The notes beneath the pieces were generated by a model, which did not search any database, was not told the origin of the DNA, and saw only the letters and a list, made by a program, of their open reading frames with translations. Shown piece by piece: positions 28,838 through 41,560 of a DNA stretch of 64,000 nucleotides; the stretch's first letter is position 1; the number at the start of each line of letters is the position of its first letter. Source of the DNA: Cynocephalus volans (taxonomy: Eukaryota > Chordata > Mammalia > Dermoptera > Cynocephalidae); assembly GCF_027409185.1 (NCBI RefSeq), contig NC_084463.1:46974407-47038406 (forward strand), written 5' to 3'. The position numbers were made by a program, and so were the translations under genes.

Positions 28838-28925
28838 ACAAGTGTGGAAGCCTCTTCTGTCAGAAGTCACACCTCAGCAGACATCTGAGAACTCACATTG
28901 GCGATATCCTGTATGGCAGAGACTA
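28838..28925 (+). pseudogene. Zinc-finger remnant beyond the MITE
   Basis: Encodes K-C-G-S-L-F-C-Q-K-S-H-L-S-R-H-L-R-T-H-I-G, continuing a finger whose first residues (Y-K-C) lie just before the MITE at 28531-28539. A tag follows it directly. It shows the ancestral array extended at least this far. Confidence 0.8.
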
Positions 28926-29724
28926 GCTATGTATTATGCACAAATACTCTCCTTTCTTTTTCACACTTAGCATGCATATTCAGCCTCTTCTTATTGTGTG
29001 CATGACTATGTAACTGAGCTCTATCCAGAGGAATAGGGACACAAGTGATGAACATTACTTTCAGGGCTGGCAACAGGAAAAGGTCCATGCAGTTCTTTCT
29101 GGTTTCTTATGCCCTCTGGGACCAAAGTGCACATGACCCTCACGGTGGTCTTGAGAGGCCCAGGTGGGAGAATGCCACTATGATTTAAGACAGAAGGAAT
29201 TGATTGTAGAAGGCAGGAGTCTTCCCACCTTTATTCCCAAACCTTCCATTTGTACTTCATATGAGTGAGAAATAAACATTTACTCTGATGAGCCATTGTA
29301 TGTGTGACCTGTTTGCATTAGAAGACAACCAGCCAACTGTAGCTAATTGACTCTAAGGACTTCCCAAGAGAAGTTACCAGTTCTTGCAGATGAGAAGATT
29401 CACATGGGAGAGTGACCTGTGTTTGCCACCTTTTATTCTGAAATCAGTTGATGGAAAAATCAAAAAAAGCATGGGGAGTTACAGTGCTAAAAATTGGGAA
29501 CAACTTATTAGGAAGCACCTTACTGAATGCTGAGAATAAAGTAAATGTTTATAAATATCTTTAATATGTCAACATTTTCAACAAATCTTCCAAGTTCCTT
29601 ATATATCCAAGAATTTGAAATGAAGGGAAAACTATCAGCTTATATAATACATGTGTAAATTTTCAAATAGGTTAAAATACTATCAAAAGTAATTTTAAAA
29701 AATATTTGACTATCAATGTTTAAG

Positions 29725-29880
29725 TGGTGATATTCTCTGCCAGGAGACAATTGGCTATGTCTGGAGACATTATTGGTTGTGATAAATAGAGGTGCTACTC
29801 TATCTAGTGACTAGAGGGCAGGGATGCTGCTATACATACTACAGTGCACAGAACACCCCACTCAAGTATGTAGGGTTTAT
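29725..29880 (+). mobile_element. MER5-type (hAT-Charlie) DNA transposon fossil
   Basis: GCTATGTCTGGAGACATTATTGGTTGTGATAAATAG, then GAGGGCAGGGATGCTGCTATACAT and CAGTGCACAGAACACCCC. This is the recognisable MER5A/B core recalled from family knowledge. The flanking 28926-29724 and 29881-30140 hold nothing else I can name. Confidence 0.8.
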
Positions 29881-30144
29881 GCATATAAGTATTCTTAACA
29901 AATTTTACTTAGTGTAACCTGGCATTAATGTTAGTCAATACGTTCACTTAGCGTAATAAATATTTTGACTTACATCTGGATTTATTAGATTAAATGCCAA
30001 ACTAGCCTCTTTATATCTTGTTAAGTATATTAATTGTAACATATTGCTCTACATACTTTTTTCTACTCAACCAGTAAATGTAAATTTTATTACCATTTTT
30101 ACCAAACTGTCTCATGTGGAGAAGTTCATTTTTTCTAAAGTTTG

Positions 30145-30500
30145 TAGCTGGGGCTTCTGGTCACGATGGCAGAATAGACAGTCTCTAGCATCACTCTCCC
30201 CGCAAAATCAACCAATTTACAATGGTTAAAAAGCAACAGCAGCCAAGCTGGAGCCACTAGAGCTCAGGGAAAGAAGAGGAGGGACCTACGGAGTGCATGA
30301 AGGCAGGAGAAGCCATGATGAGAGAAAGAAAAAAAATGCTCTTACCATTTTGAATCCCAGGTGCTTCCAGGCTGGAGCTGCTGAGCACATGGAGCAGGAG
30401 CTGGCAGAAACCACAGCTGTGCCCTTCGTATGAAGTTGCTTGAAGGCAGCAGGGGAGAAGAGGGCCCTCCCCACATATATGGAATTACTGGGCTGTGGGG
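30145..30500 (+). mobile_element. L1 5'-UTR fragment, sense
   Basis: GGGGCTTCTGGTCACGATGGCAGAATAGACAG begins an L1 5' end and continues with the block also found antisense at 217-485 (AGCAACAGCAGCCAAG, GAGTGCATGAAGGCAGGAGAAGCC). No ORF1 or ORF2 follows. Beyond about 30500 the sequence is not L1-like. Confidence 0.6.
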
Positions 30501-32530
30501 TAAGTGCACTGTCACCTTAAGAAAGGCTGCCTCAGGTTCTTTCTCACCCAGTCATCTTGCCCTTATGTTTTTTTCCTTGGACAAGAGAAAGGAAATTTGA
30601 GACCAGAGCACAGCCTGGGACATCTGGAAGTTGGCAGGGATGTCCTTCTCTTGGACATAAACTGTCTTGCAGGACATCAGCCTCAGATGAGGTCCCTCTC
30701 AGACAAAACCAGGCCACCTCATATTATGTCTCAGCACAGATGGAAATAAGGCCAAACCCCCTCTTGCCTAAAGTGCGTCACTACTGACTCTTCACCAGGT
30801 TTAAGTCACTCTACCAGCGGGTAAAATTTATTGAGACACCCAATCACAGAATTGTCCCATTTTCTGAGAGCATCAAACCCAGAAGGAATCTGCTTAAGTG
30901 TTCTTTGAAAGTGCCCAACCAGAGCCGAAGCAGTGTAGTCCTTTCTTCTGAACACCCTCTTACTGAGCTGCTTCCTGGTGTGGAGGGTGCATTCTCTTTG
31001 GGAGTCACCAGCAACAAGCCTGACTTGCTTGACCACAACTGCATTCTTGGAGGGCTGGAGGGGGTATGTAGCAGACTCTATCCTCTTGGTTCCAAACCAA
31101 TCTCAGAGATTCAGTGAGTGCCACATGCTAAATCCAGCTTGCCTGTTTCCCCATCTGCAGACCACTGTGTCCAAATACTGGACACGTGCCCTTGGATCTT
31201 CCTGAACCAGGACATCTCCAAACTTGAAATAACCATCCCCCTTGAAGTCTCCCAAACACTGCCTTTACCTCTCTCTTGCATTGCAGTTGGTTGAGAGCCA
31301 ATGTGTGGCCACCCAACAATCACTAAAGCACCATTTACTCATTTCCCCACAGTGCTGATGTAGGGGAGGGAAGGAGTGTCTTTTCTTCATCCATTGCAAG
31401 ATTCATGGCTGATGCCCCATAGCACAGACAGATTGACAAGAGAAAAGCATAATAAATTGTTACAAGTTTCACATGCCAATGGAGGCCTCAGAAATCAAGA
31501 CCAAAAGAAATGGGGACATCTATTTTTATGCTTGGGTTTGATGAAGCATAGACAGTCATGCACATGTATGATTGGACAAGGGGTCTGACCTATGGTAATA
31601 ACCTGGGGGGACTTAGCAAGGCCTGTTTGTTCAGATCCTTCTTAGTCTCTGGATACAGGGCAGGACCCCCCTGGAGTGAGGGTTTTATGGCCCTACAGTA
31701 AAAACCTATGCTTTCTTGCCTGCAAATCTTGGTGTTCAGTGATTGCCTTAGCTGTGCACAGGGCAGGTGGACTTACTCTTGTTCTGTAACAGCCTCTGTG
31801 TGTTTGACCACAGCCACTGGTCATCAGGACACAGAGCACTTTTTTTTTCTTGTGTTGTCATCTCCCTCCTGCGGGGTGGCAGCACTCACCTGTTCACACT
31901 TGTTGCTATACTGTGGATTTGACAAAATGTAGTAGTGATTAGTGGGGGTGTTCAGGATGATTTTTTCTTGGTTTCAGTACCTACAGTAGGTTCCCAATTC
32001 CAAGTCACCACTGAGCAGGGAGGAAGCATGTATGGACAGGTAGAATAACCACCTTGCAGGAAAGATTACCTCATAGGCCTGGCTGGCTTGTCCAGTTCTG
32101 TGATGGACACTGTTGCAGAGAGCTTGGCAATATCCTCAGGCTTCCAGACTTAACAGTCATTCTTTCAATGTGAACAAAGAGAATTGGGTAAAAAAGGACT
32201 TTTCTCCAAAAATGGAAAATTCAAGGCACATTAGCACATCAGAATGAGGGATGTTCTTTATTCAGGTGTGTAAAGAAACAAACTCAGTTGCACTCAGTGT
32301 ACTCTCAGAACAGGCTGTGACAGCAGGTGTGTGGTGATTTCTCCCCAAACACCATGTAGGCAACTAATTCTGCAGAGGATACCAGCTGGTGTCCTGTAAT
32401 TCAACTCAATGCTGACACTATCTACCTCCAGATAGCATCAGAGGCTACAGGTTGAGGGCTTAGTCCTCAAAACTGCCCCATTTCCAATGTCAATTGCAAG
32501 CACCAGTTTGTTTTGCCTGTGCTTTGGACT
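30500..32530. other. Unassigned sequence, possibly old LTR remnants
   Basis: Moderate GC, no convincing ORF or splice-flanked exon. The stretch around 31350-31700 has the look of an antisense LTR, but I cannot name a family. Confidence 0.3.
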
Positions 32531-32539
32531 GACTGGCTA

Positions 32540-33050
32540 TAAATCAAGATTCACAGAGCCCCCTTGGGAGGGTTGGTTAATTTACTAAAGAGGCTCATAA
32601 AATTCAGGGAAACACTTACATTTACCAGTTCATTTTAAAGGACATCGCAAAGGATACTGATAATGAGATCCATAGGGTGAGATATGGGGGAAGAGGCACC
32701 AAGCTTTCTTGCTCTCCATGAGTGCACAGCTCCGGGAACCCTCACATGTTCAGCTAGCTGAAAGCTCTCCAACCCAGTCCTTTTGAGTTTTTATGAAGGC
32801 ATAATTGATTAAATCATTGGCCATCAGTGATCAACTTACCCTTCAGCCCCTCTCTCCTCCCTGGAGGTTGGAAGGTGGGAGTGAAAGTAACAACCCCCAT
32901 CCTGAAACTTGCTATGGGCTCTCAGCCTTCAGTCAAGTCATTAGTGCACAAAAAGACACTCATCACTTTGGAGATTCCAAGGATTTTAGGAGTTGTATGC
33001 CAGGAGATGGGAATGAACTCCAAACACATTTCACAATATCACAAGGAGAT
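32540..33050 (-). mobile_element. LTR-like repeat, antisense (copy 2 of a pair)
   Basis: Homologous to 13590-14160. It shares the TTGATTAAATCATTGGCCA block (32807-32825), GGAGTTGTATGCCAGGAGATG (32990-33010) and the CACAATATCACA end. The two differ by many substitutions and small indels, so the insertions are old. Confidence 0.5.
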
Positions 33051-33359
33051 ACTTTACTCAGGTTGCTGTGGCATCACTCAGAGTATTTTGTCTAACAAGT
33101 GGGGAACAGTGGCAAATTCCTAAGGGAAGAGACACCCGATAAGTTATAAGGCAGACATGTGACAGATGTTACACATGGGATGGACAGTGTGGAATGGCAG
33201 ACACCCCACCAAGGGCACAGAAGCTCCTCATCAAGTAGACTTTAGAGGAAAAAAAAAAAAAAAAGACTGTGCCAGCCCTTGAGCTACTCAGAAGGATTGT
33301 AAAAGTGCCCAAAGCACACCTGATTGAGGGCAAAGGGGGTGAATATTCCTGCTAGCAAC

Positions 33360-35940
33360 CTCAAAACTATTTTCCATCTATATAATTTTGTTAGTTTGAG
33401 AATGTTCTATTAATGGGATCAAACAGTGCTCACGTATGACCTTCTGAGATTAGCCTTCTCACTCAGCATAATTGATACTCATTGAGGGTGAGTGTATCCA
33501 TAGTTTGCACATTTTATGGCTGCATAGTTATTCCACCGAATGGAGGTACCAGTGTGTGTTTAACCATGCAAACATTGAAGGACATCTGGGTTGTTTCCAG
33601 GTTCCAGTTAAAGTTGCTGTGAATAATCATGTATGGACTTTTGTGTGAACATGAGTTTTCATTCTCTGAGATCAATGATTGAGTGTGCTTTTTATACACT
33701 GAATGTTTCTGTTTCCTCCCAAAATTTATATGTTGTAGCCCTAACCCCCAATCTTATAGGTATTTGAAGATTGCATCATTCAGAAGTAATTAGATTTAGG
33801 TGAGTTCATGAGGGTGGGACCCCTATAATGGGATTAGTGCCCATATAAGAAGAGTAAGAGACATTAGATCTATCTTGCTCTCCACGATGTGAAGGCATAG
33901 CGAGAAGAGGACTGTCAGCCAACCAGGAAGATGGATTACACCAGGAACTGAACCCAGCTAGCACCTTAATCTTGGACTTCCAACCTCCAGAACTGTAAGA
34001 AATACATTTCTGTTGGTTAAGCCACCCAGCCTCTGCTATTTTGTTATAGCAGCCTGAGCTGCCTGAGAGTGCTATTGCTGGTTCATATGGTAACTGCATG
34101 TTTGGTTTTATAGGAAACTGCCCAAATGTTTTCCAATGTGGCCATGCCATTTTTCATTCCCACCATCAATGTCTGAATGACCAGTTTCTCTGCATCCTTA
34201 CCCACATTTAGTGTTGGCACTATTTTGTATTTTAGATATTCTTGTAGGTATGTAGTGATCTCCCATGGTGTTTTAGTTTGCCTTTTCATAATGGCTAATG
34301 ATGTTGAATGTTTTTCATGTGCTTATTTGCCACTGATATATCTTCTTCAGTGCAATGATGGACATGTATTTTGCCTATTTTCTAATTGTGTTGCTTATGC
34401 ATTTTAGTGTCAGAATCTGAGTGTTCTCTATTCATGTAAATACAAGTCCTCAACAAGACATGTGGTTTGCAAATATGTTCTCCCATTCTATAGCTTTTCT
34501 GTGATCCTCTTAATGGGGTCAGTCACAGAGCAAAAGTTTTTAATTTTGATGACATTCAATTCACCACCCCACCCCCTTTTGTTTTGGTATCAAATCTAAG
34601 AACTCTTTGCCCAGCCCTAAGTCCCAACAATTTTATTGTATTTTTTCCAAAAATTTTAGTTTGATCCCTCTTGAATCCTTTTTGTATAAAGTGTGAGCCT
34701 TAAAGTTCACTTTCTCTGACTGTGGATGACCAATTGCATCAGGAATTGGTTGAAAAAGGTCTTTCCTGCATTAAATTGCTTTTGCAACTTGGTTAAAAAT
34801 CAGTTGGTCATATTTGTGTGGGCCTATGTCTGTGTTAAACTAATAACAAACAGAGAGGGTCTCTGAAAGAACATTGGTTTTTTTATTGGGAATGGGCATT
34901 GCAATGCAAATATTTGTGCCATAATAAACTATGTGCATATTCAGGAAGGTAAAGGATGACAAAGATATTTAAAGAAAAAATGATGGAGGATTACATAATT
35001 GTTTTGGAATAATCTTTCTTGGCTAGAAGGATCAATAACCAGAGTGATGCCCTTGTGAGAGTGGACAGAGAGTTGCTGGGCAGATGTTCTCACAGAAGTA
35101 ATTTTACTGTAAGTTTACAGATGCCTCTGTGCAAGGTTGTGGTTTTCTGGTCTTTTTTCACAATTTTTGTTACCAGGCATTTGTGCATGAATACCCTCTC
35201 TTCATGGCCTTTCCCTGGCTCTATTTGTCATGGAATTTGTTTCATTTATTTCATTTGTTGTTTTCTGCATATTTAGGCCTTTAATTTATCTAATCAGTGT
35301 TCTAGTTTTTAACATAAAAATTTTGATTGTTTTATAGTCTTTACACCTAAATACTCTGCTTTTGGGTTGTTTTAAATGATATTTTATTTTTAATTTTGGT
35401 GCCCTTTTGTTTATTGCTAGGATAAAAGTACAATTGATTTATCTTGTGGTCTTAGACCTTAATGAATTTACTTATTCCAGGAAGTTTTTTGTTTGTTTTC
35501 CTTTAGAGATTGCTTAGTGTTTTCTACATAGAAAACTAAGTCATCTGCAAATAGGGATAGTTTATTATCTGATCTTAGGGCTTTTATTTCCCTTTCTCAA
35601 ATTACTTTCTGGTCTTATGGCTTTTATTTACTTTTCTCAACTTATTTATGGGGTAGAGCTTCCAGCATTATACAGAATGAGAGTGGTGAGATGAGAGAAC
35701 CTTATTTTGTTCCTGATCTTCAGGGAAAAGCATTCAGCCTTTCATCATTAAGCATAATGTTAGCAGTAGGGGTTTTTTTGGCAGATGTTCTTTATTAAGT
35801 TGAAGAAGTTCCCCCTCTACTTCTGTTTTTCAGAGAATTTTTATCATAAATGGTTAGTCAATGCTATTCCTGCATTGATTATATGATCATCTGATTATTC
35901 TTCTCTAGCCTGTTGCTATGTCAGGTTATTAATTGATTTT
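33360..35940 (-). mobile_element. Old LINE-1, antisense, interrupted by an MLT1 LTR
   Basis: Antisense L1 3' UTR/ORF2 text on both sides of an LTR insertion: TGGCTGCATAGTTATTCCACCGAATGGAGG on the left, GCTATTGCTGGTTCATATGGTAAC directly after it. ORF2 runs to about 35940 (ATCATCTGCAAATAGGGATAG..., GTTCCTGATCTTCAGGG). No intact ORF. Confidence 0.75.
33700..34074 (+). mobile_element. MLT1-type MaLR LTR nested in L1
   Basis: AATTTATATGTTGTAGCCCTAACCCCCAAT, GAGGGTGGGACCCCTATAATGGGATTAGTGCCC, then CTTCCAACCTCCAGAACTGTAAGAAATA and AAGCCACCCAGCCTCTGCTATTTTGTTATAGCAGCC. This is a near-textbook MLT1 LTR, sense. It interrupts the antisense L1. Confidence 0.85.
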
Positions 35941-35944
35941 TGAA

Positions 35945-36215
35945 TACTGAAATGCAGAAAAGCTTGGGCCAATATTCCCCCTGCATCACCCCACAGCCAG
36001 CTGTCAGACATCTGGGGACTACCTCTCTGCCCAAAGCCCACCAGAATTATTGGCTGTTGCCAGGCCTAGGCTGTTTACCCTGCCCTGCCTTGTATTTCCC
36101 AGAGAAACCCCAATAAAGGCTCTGTGCTACACTTTCCCTTGTCCTTTCTGTCTTCTGACTGACCCTGGTGCTTCCCCATGTGGTCTTGTGTGGCATTGTA
36201 TGCTCCCTTTTCTTG
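35945..36215 (+). mobile_element. Possible ERV class I LTR fragment
   Basis: A GC-richer patch within L1-rich DNA containing AACCCCAATAAAGGCTCTGTGCTACACTTTCCC, which looks like an LTR poly(A) signal plus R/U5 start, followed by a U5-like stretch. No family was recognised and the LTR ends are not clear. Confidence 0.35.
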
Positions 36216-36289
36216 GGAAATGCAAGTAATACATTCATCTAATAGCAGTAGGCTCTCTATGCTGTCATTCAGTCACCTCCATAAATTAA

Positions 36290-37930
36290 ACTCTAATGGT
36301 GCAATCATTGATATAATAGAACTCTCTCCTAAACCACAGCAAAATGCACACAGTTCTCATTGCACATGGAATTTCTCCAGGATCAGCAATATGCCAGGCC
36401 ATGAACCACATCTCAACTTTAAGAGGACTGGCATCATCATAGAAAGTGTGTCTTCTGACCACAGCAGAGTTTAATTAAAAGATAATAAAAGAAAAGTTGG
36501 GAAATCCACAACTACCTGGAAATTAAACAATGCGCTTCTAAATATTCCATGTGTGGAAGAAGAAATCGCAAAGACAGAAAGTATTTTGAGCTGAATGAAA
36601 TGAAAACTGCATATCAAAAGGAATGGGATGCAGCTAAGACAGTGCTTAAAGGAAAATGTATACCCTTGATGCCTTCTATATTAGAATAGATGGGCTAAAC
36701 TCAATCAACAAGGCTTCAACTTTAAGAAAGTAGAAAAAGAACAGCAAACTAAACCCAAACCAAGCAAAAGAAAGAAAATAATAAAGATAAGCGTGGAAAT
36801 CACTGAAATGAAATGAAAACAGAAAAAATAGAGAATGCCAAATGAAATCAAAAGTTCTTTAAAGAGTTTTTTAAGATTTGACTAAATGTTAGCTTTACTG
36901 ATAGGGGGGTGGGGGAGTAAGGCCAAATTACGAAAATCAGAAATGAAGGAGACACCAATCTCTTAAAAGTTTCTCAAACAACTACAGATAGAACTCCCAT
37001 ATGATCCAGCAATCCTACTGCTGGGTATATACCCAAAGAAATGGAAATCATCATGTGAAAGGGATACCTATTAAAGGAGAGGTGGGAAAGGGGTAGAGGG
37101 AGGGGGTTAGAGGATAATTGGGTAAGGGACACAAAGAATAATTACTATTTATAATGGTGAACATGTTAAGGATATTGGTTTAATATCACATACCTTACAC
37201 AAATACTAATGGTCAACTCTACACCATAAATATGTATAATCAATTATGTTTCAATTTAAGAAAATAAATAAAAAGTAAAAGGATTTTAAGGGAATACTTG
37301 GAACACTTTTATGCCAAAATTTAGACAACTTAGATGAAATGAACATGCAATGAACAAGCTCCTAGAAAGAGATAAATGACCAAAACTGATTTAAGAAATG
37401 GAAAATCTGAACAGATTCATAACAACTAAAGAAATTGGATTAGTAATTTAAAATCTTCCCACCAAGGAAAGCCTAGGATCAGATAACTATACTGGAGATT
37501 CTACGAAATGTTGAACAAAGAGATGACACCAGTCCTTCACGAATTCTTTCTGAACATAGTGGAGGAGGCAGTACTCCTGTCTCATCACTGAGTCCCACAT
37601 TTCTCCAATACCAAAGCCAGGGACACCACAAGAAAACTGCAGACCAACGTCTATCTTGAGTATGGATGTAAAATCCTCCCCAATCAAAGTATTAGCAAAC
37701 CACATTAAAAGGGCCAAATGGGATGTATCCCAGGAATGTAAAATGGGTTTAATATCAGAAAATCAGTTAATGTAATATATCTTCTTAGTAGAATAGAATT
37801 AGGCACGAGGGATCTTTTCGAGATGTTAGAAAAGTTCTAAACTTAGATCGTGGTGATGGCAGGTTTAGTAAAAATCATCCCATTGTTCACTTGAAATAGC
37901 TGAACTTTTGTTGTGTAAAAATTATTCAGC
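36290..37930 (+). mobile_element. Old L1 fragments, sense, with a nested L1 3' end
   Basis: Sense ORF2-like text (GCAGAGTTTAATTAAAAGATAATAAAAGAAAAG; AACCAGCAAAAGAAAG-type lysine-rich parts). At about 36970-37270 there is a short L1 3' end (AACTACAGATAGAACTCCCATATGATCCAGCAATCCTACTGCTGGGTATATACCCAAAG, then 3' UTR and an A-rich tail), after which the older L1 resumes (CACTTTTATGCCAAAATTTAGACAACTTAGATG). The end near 37930 is an old L1 3' UTR. No ORF is intact. Confidence 0.65.
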
Positions 37931-38860
37931 AACAACGTTAACAAAAAACATGAGCGGTTGGGAGAGGCGAGTCCAGGCTGGGAAGGACAAAGCAGGGCCC
38001 AGCAAGAGAAAGAGTGTTGTCCCCAGCAGTGCGAGGACAGTCTCCAGGCCTGTTCTGAAGAGGTCCACCTTGGGCTCGCAGGTGGCTCTGCATAGTGTTC
38101 CCCAGACACCGGAGGTGGCAAAGAAGATGCTAGGGGCTCAGTGGGTTCCCAGGTCTCCAGGGAGGGAGGTCCAAGCCATATGGGGACATGGAGCAAGGGT
38201 TCCAGGTATGCTGGAAAAAATTGGGTACAGTGGGGGTCACCAGGGTGAGTAGTGCCAGGGCGGGAGCGTGAGGGCGCAGAATTCAGAGGGTCTAAAGTGC
38301 ACGGCAGGCACCTGGTGTGCCAAGTGTGCTGGCGTGGTCGACCCGGGTCACCTGAAAGGTTTGATGGGTGCCTGAGATGAGAGGTAGAGGTGGGGGGGTC
38401 TTGGTGGCTCCAGGTTCAAGGGACACTCGGGGGCAGGGGATGGGTCACCCCTTCTGGGGGCGCCTGGAGCACGGTCTGGTGCAGTGCAGTTGGGGCTGGG
38501 CGACTCTCCCTGAAGAACCTGAGGGATTCCAGGTGCCCCGCACACAGTCCATGGGATCCCTGAGGTGACCACCCTCCTAGCGTGGCACCCCCAGGAAAGC
38601 CTCCTGGGGTGTAGCTTTCAGGATATTTGGGGCACTCTGGTGCGGACCAGTGTGGTCCGGTGGGTGCGGCAAGTGAGCCCGGCGAGAACAGAAGACGGGT
38701 GGCATCCCCCCACGGGGTCGCTGACCAGGCTTCCTTTGATGTCCCTTCCACACTCTGGTGGTGGGGACTAGGAGCAACTCCAGTGAACAGGAGTCACCAG
38801 GGTGCGCAGTGCTCCTTGCTAAATGGGGTAAGTTAATGAAAATCACTGAGTTTAAATGGC
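37930..38860. other. GC-rich unidentified island
   Basis: An abrupt change from AT-rich L1 to GC-rich, CpG-containing DNA. An open frame at 37908-38252 on the plus strand (starting inside L1 tail sequence, with an internal ATG at 37950) is lysine/arginine/serine-rich at first. A possible splice donor CCAGG|GTGAGT follows at about 38245. On the minus strand there is an overlapping open frame as well, as expected in GC-rich DNA. I cannot match either to a family. It could be a gene 5' end, a pseudogene or a CpG-rich fragment. Confidence 0.3.
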
Positions 38861-40865
38861 CTGTCTAAAATGTGTGAAGTTGATGGTTTGAAAATTACAT
38901 CTCTGTATGTGATTTAGAAATGCCAGCTGTGTGCAAGTGATGGAGCCCTTCCCTACTCGCGGTCACAGGTGCAAAACAGAGTGTAATGTCATAGAGTAGC
39001 TGTTAAAATCGATGCTGTCAGATGGGTTAGATGTGCAGGACACAATGTAAGAAAGACCCTGTGTCCTTTGTCACTTGTTTTAGGGCACATGGTGGTGAGC
39101 TTTGCAGGCCCCAGAGGAGGGACAGGAGACATGGATTTAAAGACTGACTCTGCAACATGCCTGGGAGTGCTGTCTTTTCTTTGTACCACGCTCACCAATG
39201 AGTATGATTGTACGGCTGGTATCGGCTGACCCCTCATTCGTCTGTTCCCTACCACACTGTCCATGTCCAATTTATCTCCATTTCTGCACTGCTCACAAGC
39301 CAGAACATGCCTGCTGATGTATTTTACTTGTTTTCTTCCTGCTTTCCCATTGATCTGCTGAACGTCCAGGGGTGAGGGCTTTTGGACATTTTAGGAATTC
39401 AGCAGGTGCAACATATGGATATTTTTGGAAGCCAATGGAATGGCTGTCAGAACCCTACACATCCCAGATCTCCCTACTTACTACCCCTGCTGTATTTCCT
39501 TTCATCCATTGCTAGTGTAGGAATCACCCACAGCCAGTGTAGGGGCTGTATGAGTGTGAGCTAATAGTGTAATGCCCACCAAACTGAGAAAATACCCGAA
39601 TACTGAAGAATGAAGCAGCCAACCCCATACAGTTCACAAGGAGATGATGATGATGATGATGGTGATGATGACGACCAGTGGGTGGTTACTGACAGGTACT
39701 GGGTGGAGTATTGATCCATCTGAGTGCTGTGCAGCCACTATCTCCACAATCCCAGGGGTGGGGTGGGAGGAGGTGAAGCTTATAAGGGACTTAGGGACAA
39801 ATGCGGAGCTATGCCCAAAGAGAGAAAGGCCACAGAACTGAAAGATTTCCAGGCACTCTGCAGCCTCCTGTTGCTTATCTTTGGGCTTGTCAGTGTCACT
39901 CCCTTTATCCTATGTACACAGCCTTCTGGTCCTGTCCCTTCCTCAACTGTTAAGTGACTTATGCAGGAAAAAAATTGTAACTATTGAAGCCCTAGCTCTG
40001 AAGGCCATGAGAATGGAGTGGTTTCTGACCAGCATCCTACAGGCTTCAACTACACATTTTGGAAAACACAAACATTCACTCCACAACACCCACTTAACTG
40101 AAATGTGATCTTCATGGATGACTGAGTTATCATTTGGAGTGGCTGTTGCATTTGTCTGCCCAGCATTCCTTCCCTACATTCCCCTAGTAACAGATAAACC
40201 TTGTGACCTCAGGGGTGCCAATAACCCACATGTGACAGCCATATTGCTGCATGCCCAGCCCTGCATGGTGTTTCATCCAGGGTGGGGAGTGAGTCCCCCA
40301 TGCCCTCTGTGATGGTGGTAATCACAGACCTGTTTGTTTTGGGGCCTGGAGCTGCATGGGCATCTTTGGTTATGGGGTGAAGTGAAGCTGTCGGCAGAGT
40401 GTCCTGCTGTCCTATGTCCAGGCAATCTAGACACAGCTGAGGCCCTCACCACTTGCCTCTTCCTGTGAGTGTTATTGGACCAGTGTATTTTATTTTCTTT
40501 TTTTTATTTGTTTTGCTTACACTCTGTTGCGGTGGGTTACTCATTTTTGTAGTTAAGTCCTAATGACAGAATTTATCTGGCCTATGTATGACTTCTTAAT
40601 TTCACTGAACTATTTGCAGATAGTTGGCATAAATATGATACTGTCTAAAGTCATAATAGCTCTACATTTAAAAAAAAATATTGTAGCGTATTTTCCTTTC
40701 CATCACACCCCTTACATTGACTCTTAGAAAATGCTCTGACATGACACCTGCCACCGCACAGGGCATCTGTGATGGCAGGAAAAGAGCAGATGTGTTCACA
40801 GTGAAATGTTCCTGAAAGTGTACGTGGGTCAGGCTGTTCCAGTAGATGATGCAGTTAGTTATTAG
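38860..40865. other. Mostly single-copy sequence with a short (GAT)n
   Basis: No gene recognised. An imperfect (GAT)n microsatellite is at 39642-39675. Open frames are short and unsupported by splice context or similarity. Confidence 0.4.
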
Positions 40866-40874
40866 TGAGAACTA

Positions 40875-41262
40875 CTGGTGGAGTTTGGATACATTGTCCT
40901 CCCAGAACTCGTGGAAATCTGATCTCCAATGTGGCAGTTTGGGTCATGGGGCAGGTCCCTCTTGAATGGATTAATGCTCTCCCTAGGTGGGGGGATTAAT
41001 GAATGAGTTCTCACTCAATTAGTTCCTGCAAGAGCTCATTGCTTAAAAACACCCTAGCACCTTCTCTCTCTCTTGCTTCCTCTCGCCATGTGATCTGCTT
41101 GTACCTTCCAGCTGCTGCTGCTTTCCACTCTGAGTAGAAGCGACCTGAGACCCATGCCAGATGCAGCTGTCCCAGAATCATAAGCCAAATAAACCTCTGT
41201 TCTTTATAAATTACCAAGTCTCAGGTATTTCTCTTATAGCAACACAAAATGGACTAGTACAC
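40875..41262 (+). mobile_element. MST/THE1-like MaLR LTR
   Basis: GGAGTTTGGATACATTGTCCTCCCAGAACTCGTGG, GGGTCATGGGGCAGGTCCCTC, TCTCGCCATGTGATCTGCTTGTACC, then AATAAACCTCTGTTCTTTATAAATTACCAAGTCTCAGGTATTTCT and ACTAGTACA at the end. This layout is characteristic of MST/THE1 LTRs. Sense orientation, about 390 bp, close to full length. Confidence 0.8.
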
Positions 41263-41274
41263 CTTCCTTGTGTC

Positions 41275-41560
41275 TCTTTATAGTTTTTTTTAACCTAAAG
41301 TGTATTTTGTCTGATATAGATACCCCTGTTCTCTTTTGTTTTTTATTTGCGTAGAATATTTTACTCTATTTCTTCATTGTCAATCTGAGTGTCCTTGATG
41401 TTGAAGTGAGTCTCTTGTAGGCAGCATATAATTGGGTTTTGTTTTTTATCCATTCAACCACTTATGTGCTTTGATTGGAGAACTTAATCCATTTACATTC
41501 AGAGAAAGTACTGATAGGTAAGGAGTTACTAGTACCATTTTGTTAATTGTTTTCGGATTT
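41275..41560 (-). mobile_element. Old LINE-1 fragment, antisense
   Basis: AAGTGTATTTTGTCTGATATAGATACCCCTG...GTCTCTTGTAGGCAGCATATAATTGGGTTTTG is a familiar antisense L1 stretch. Confidence 0.65.
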
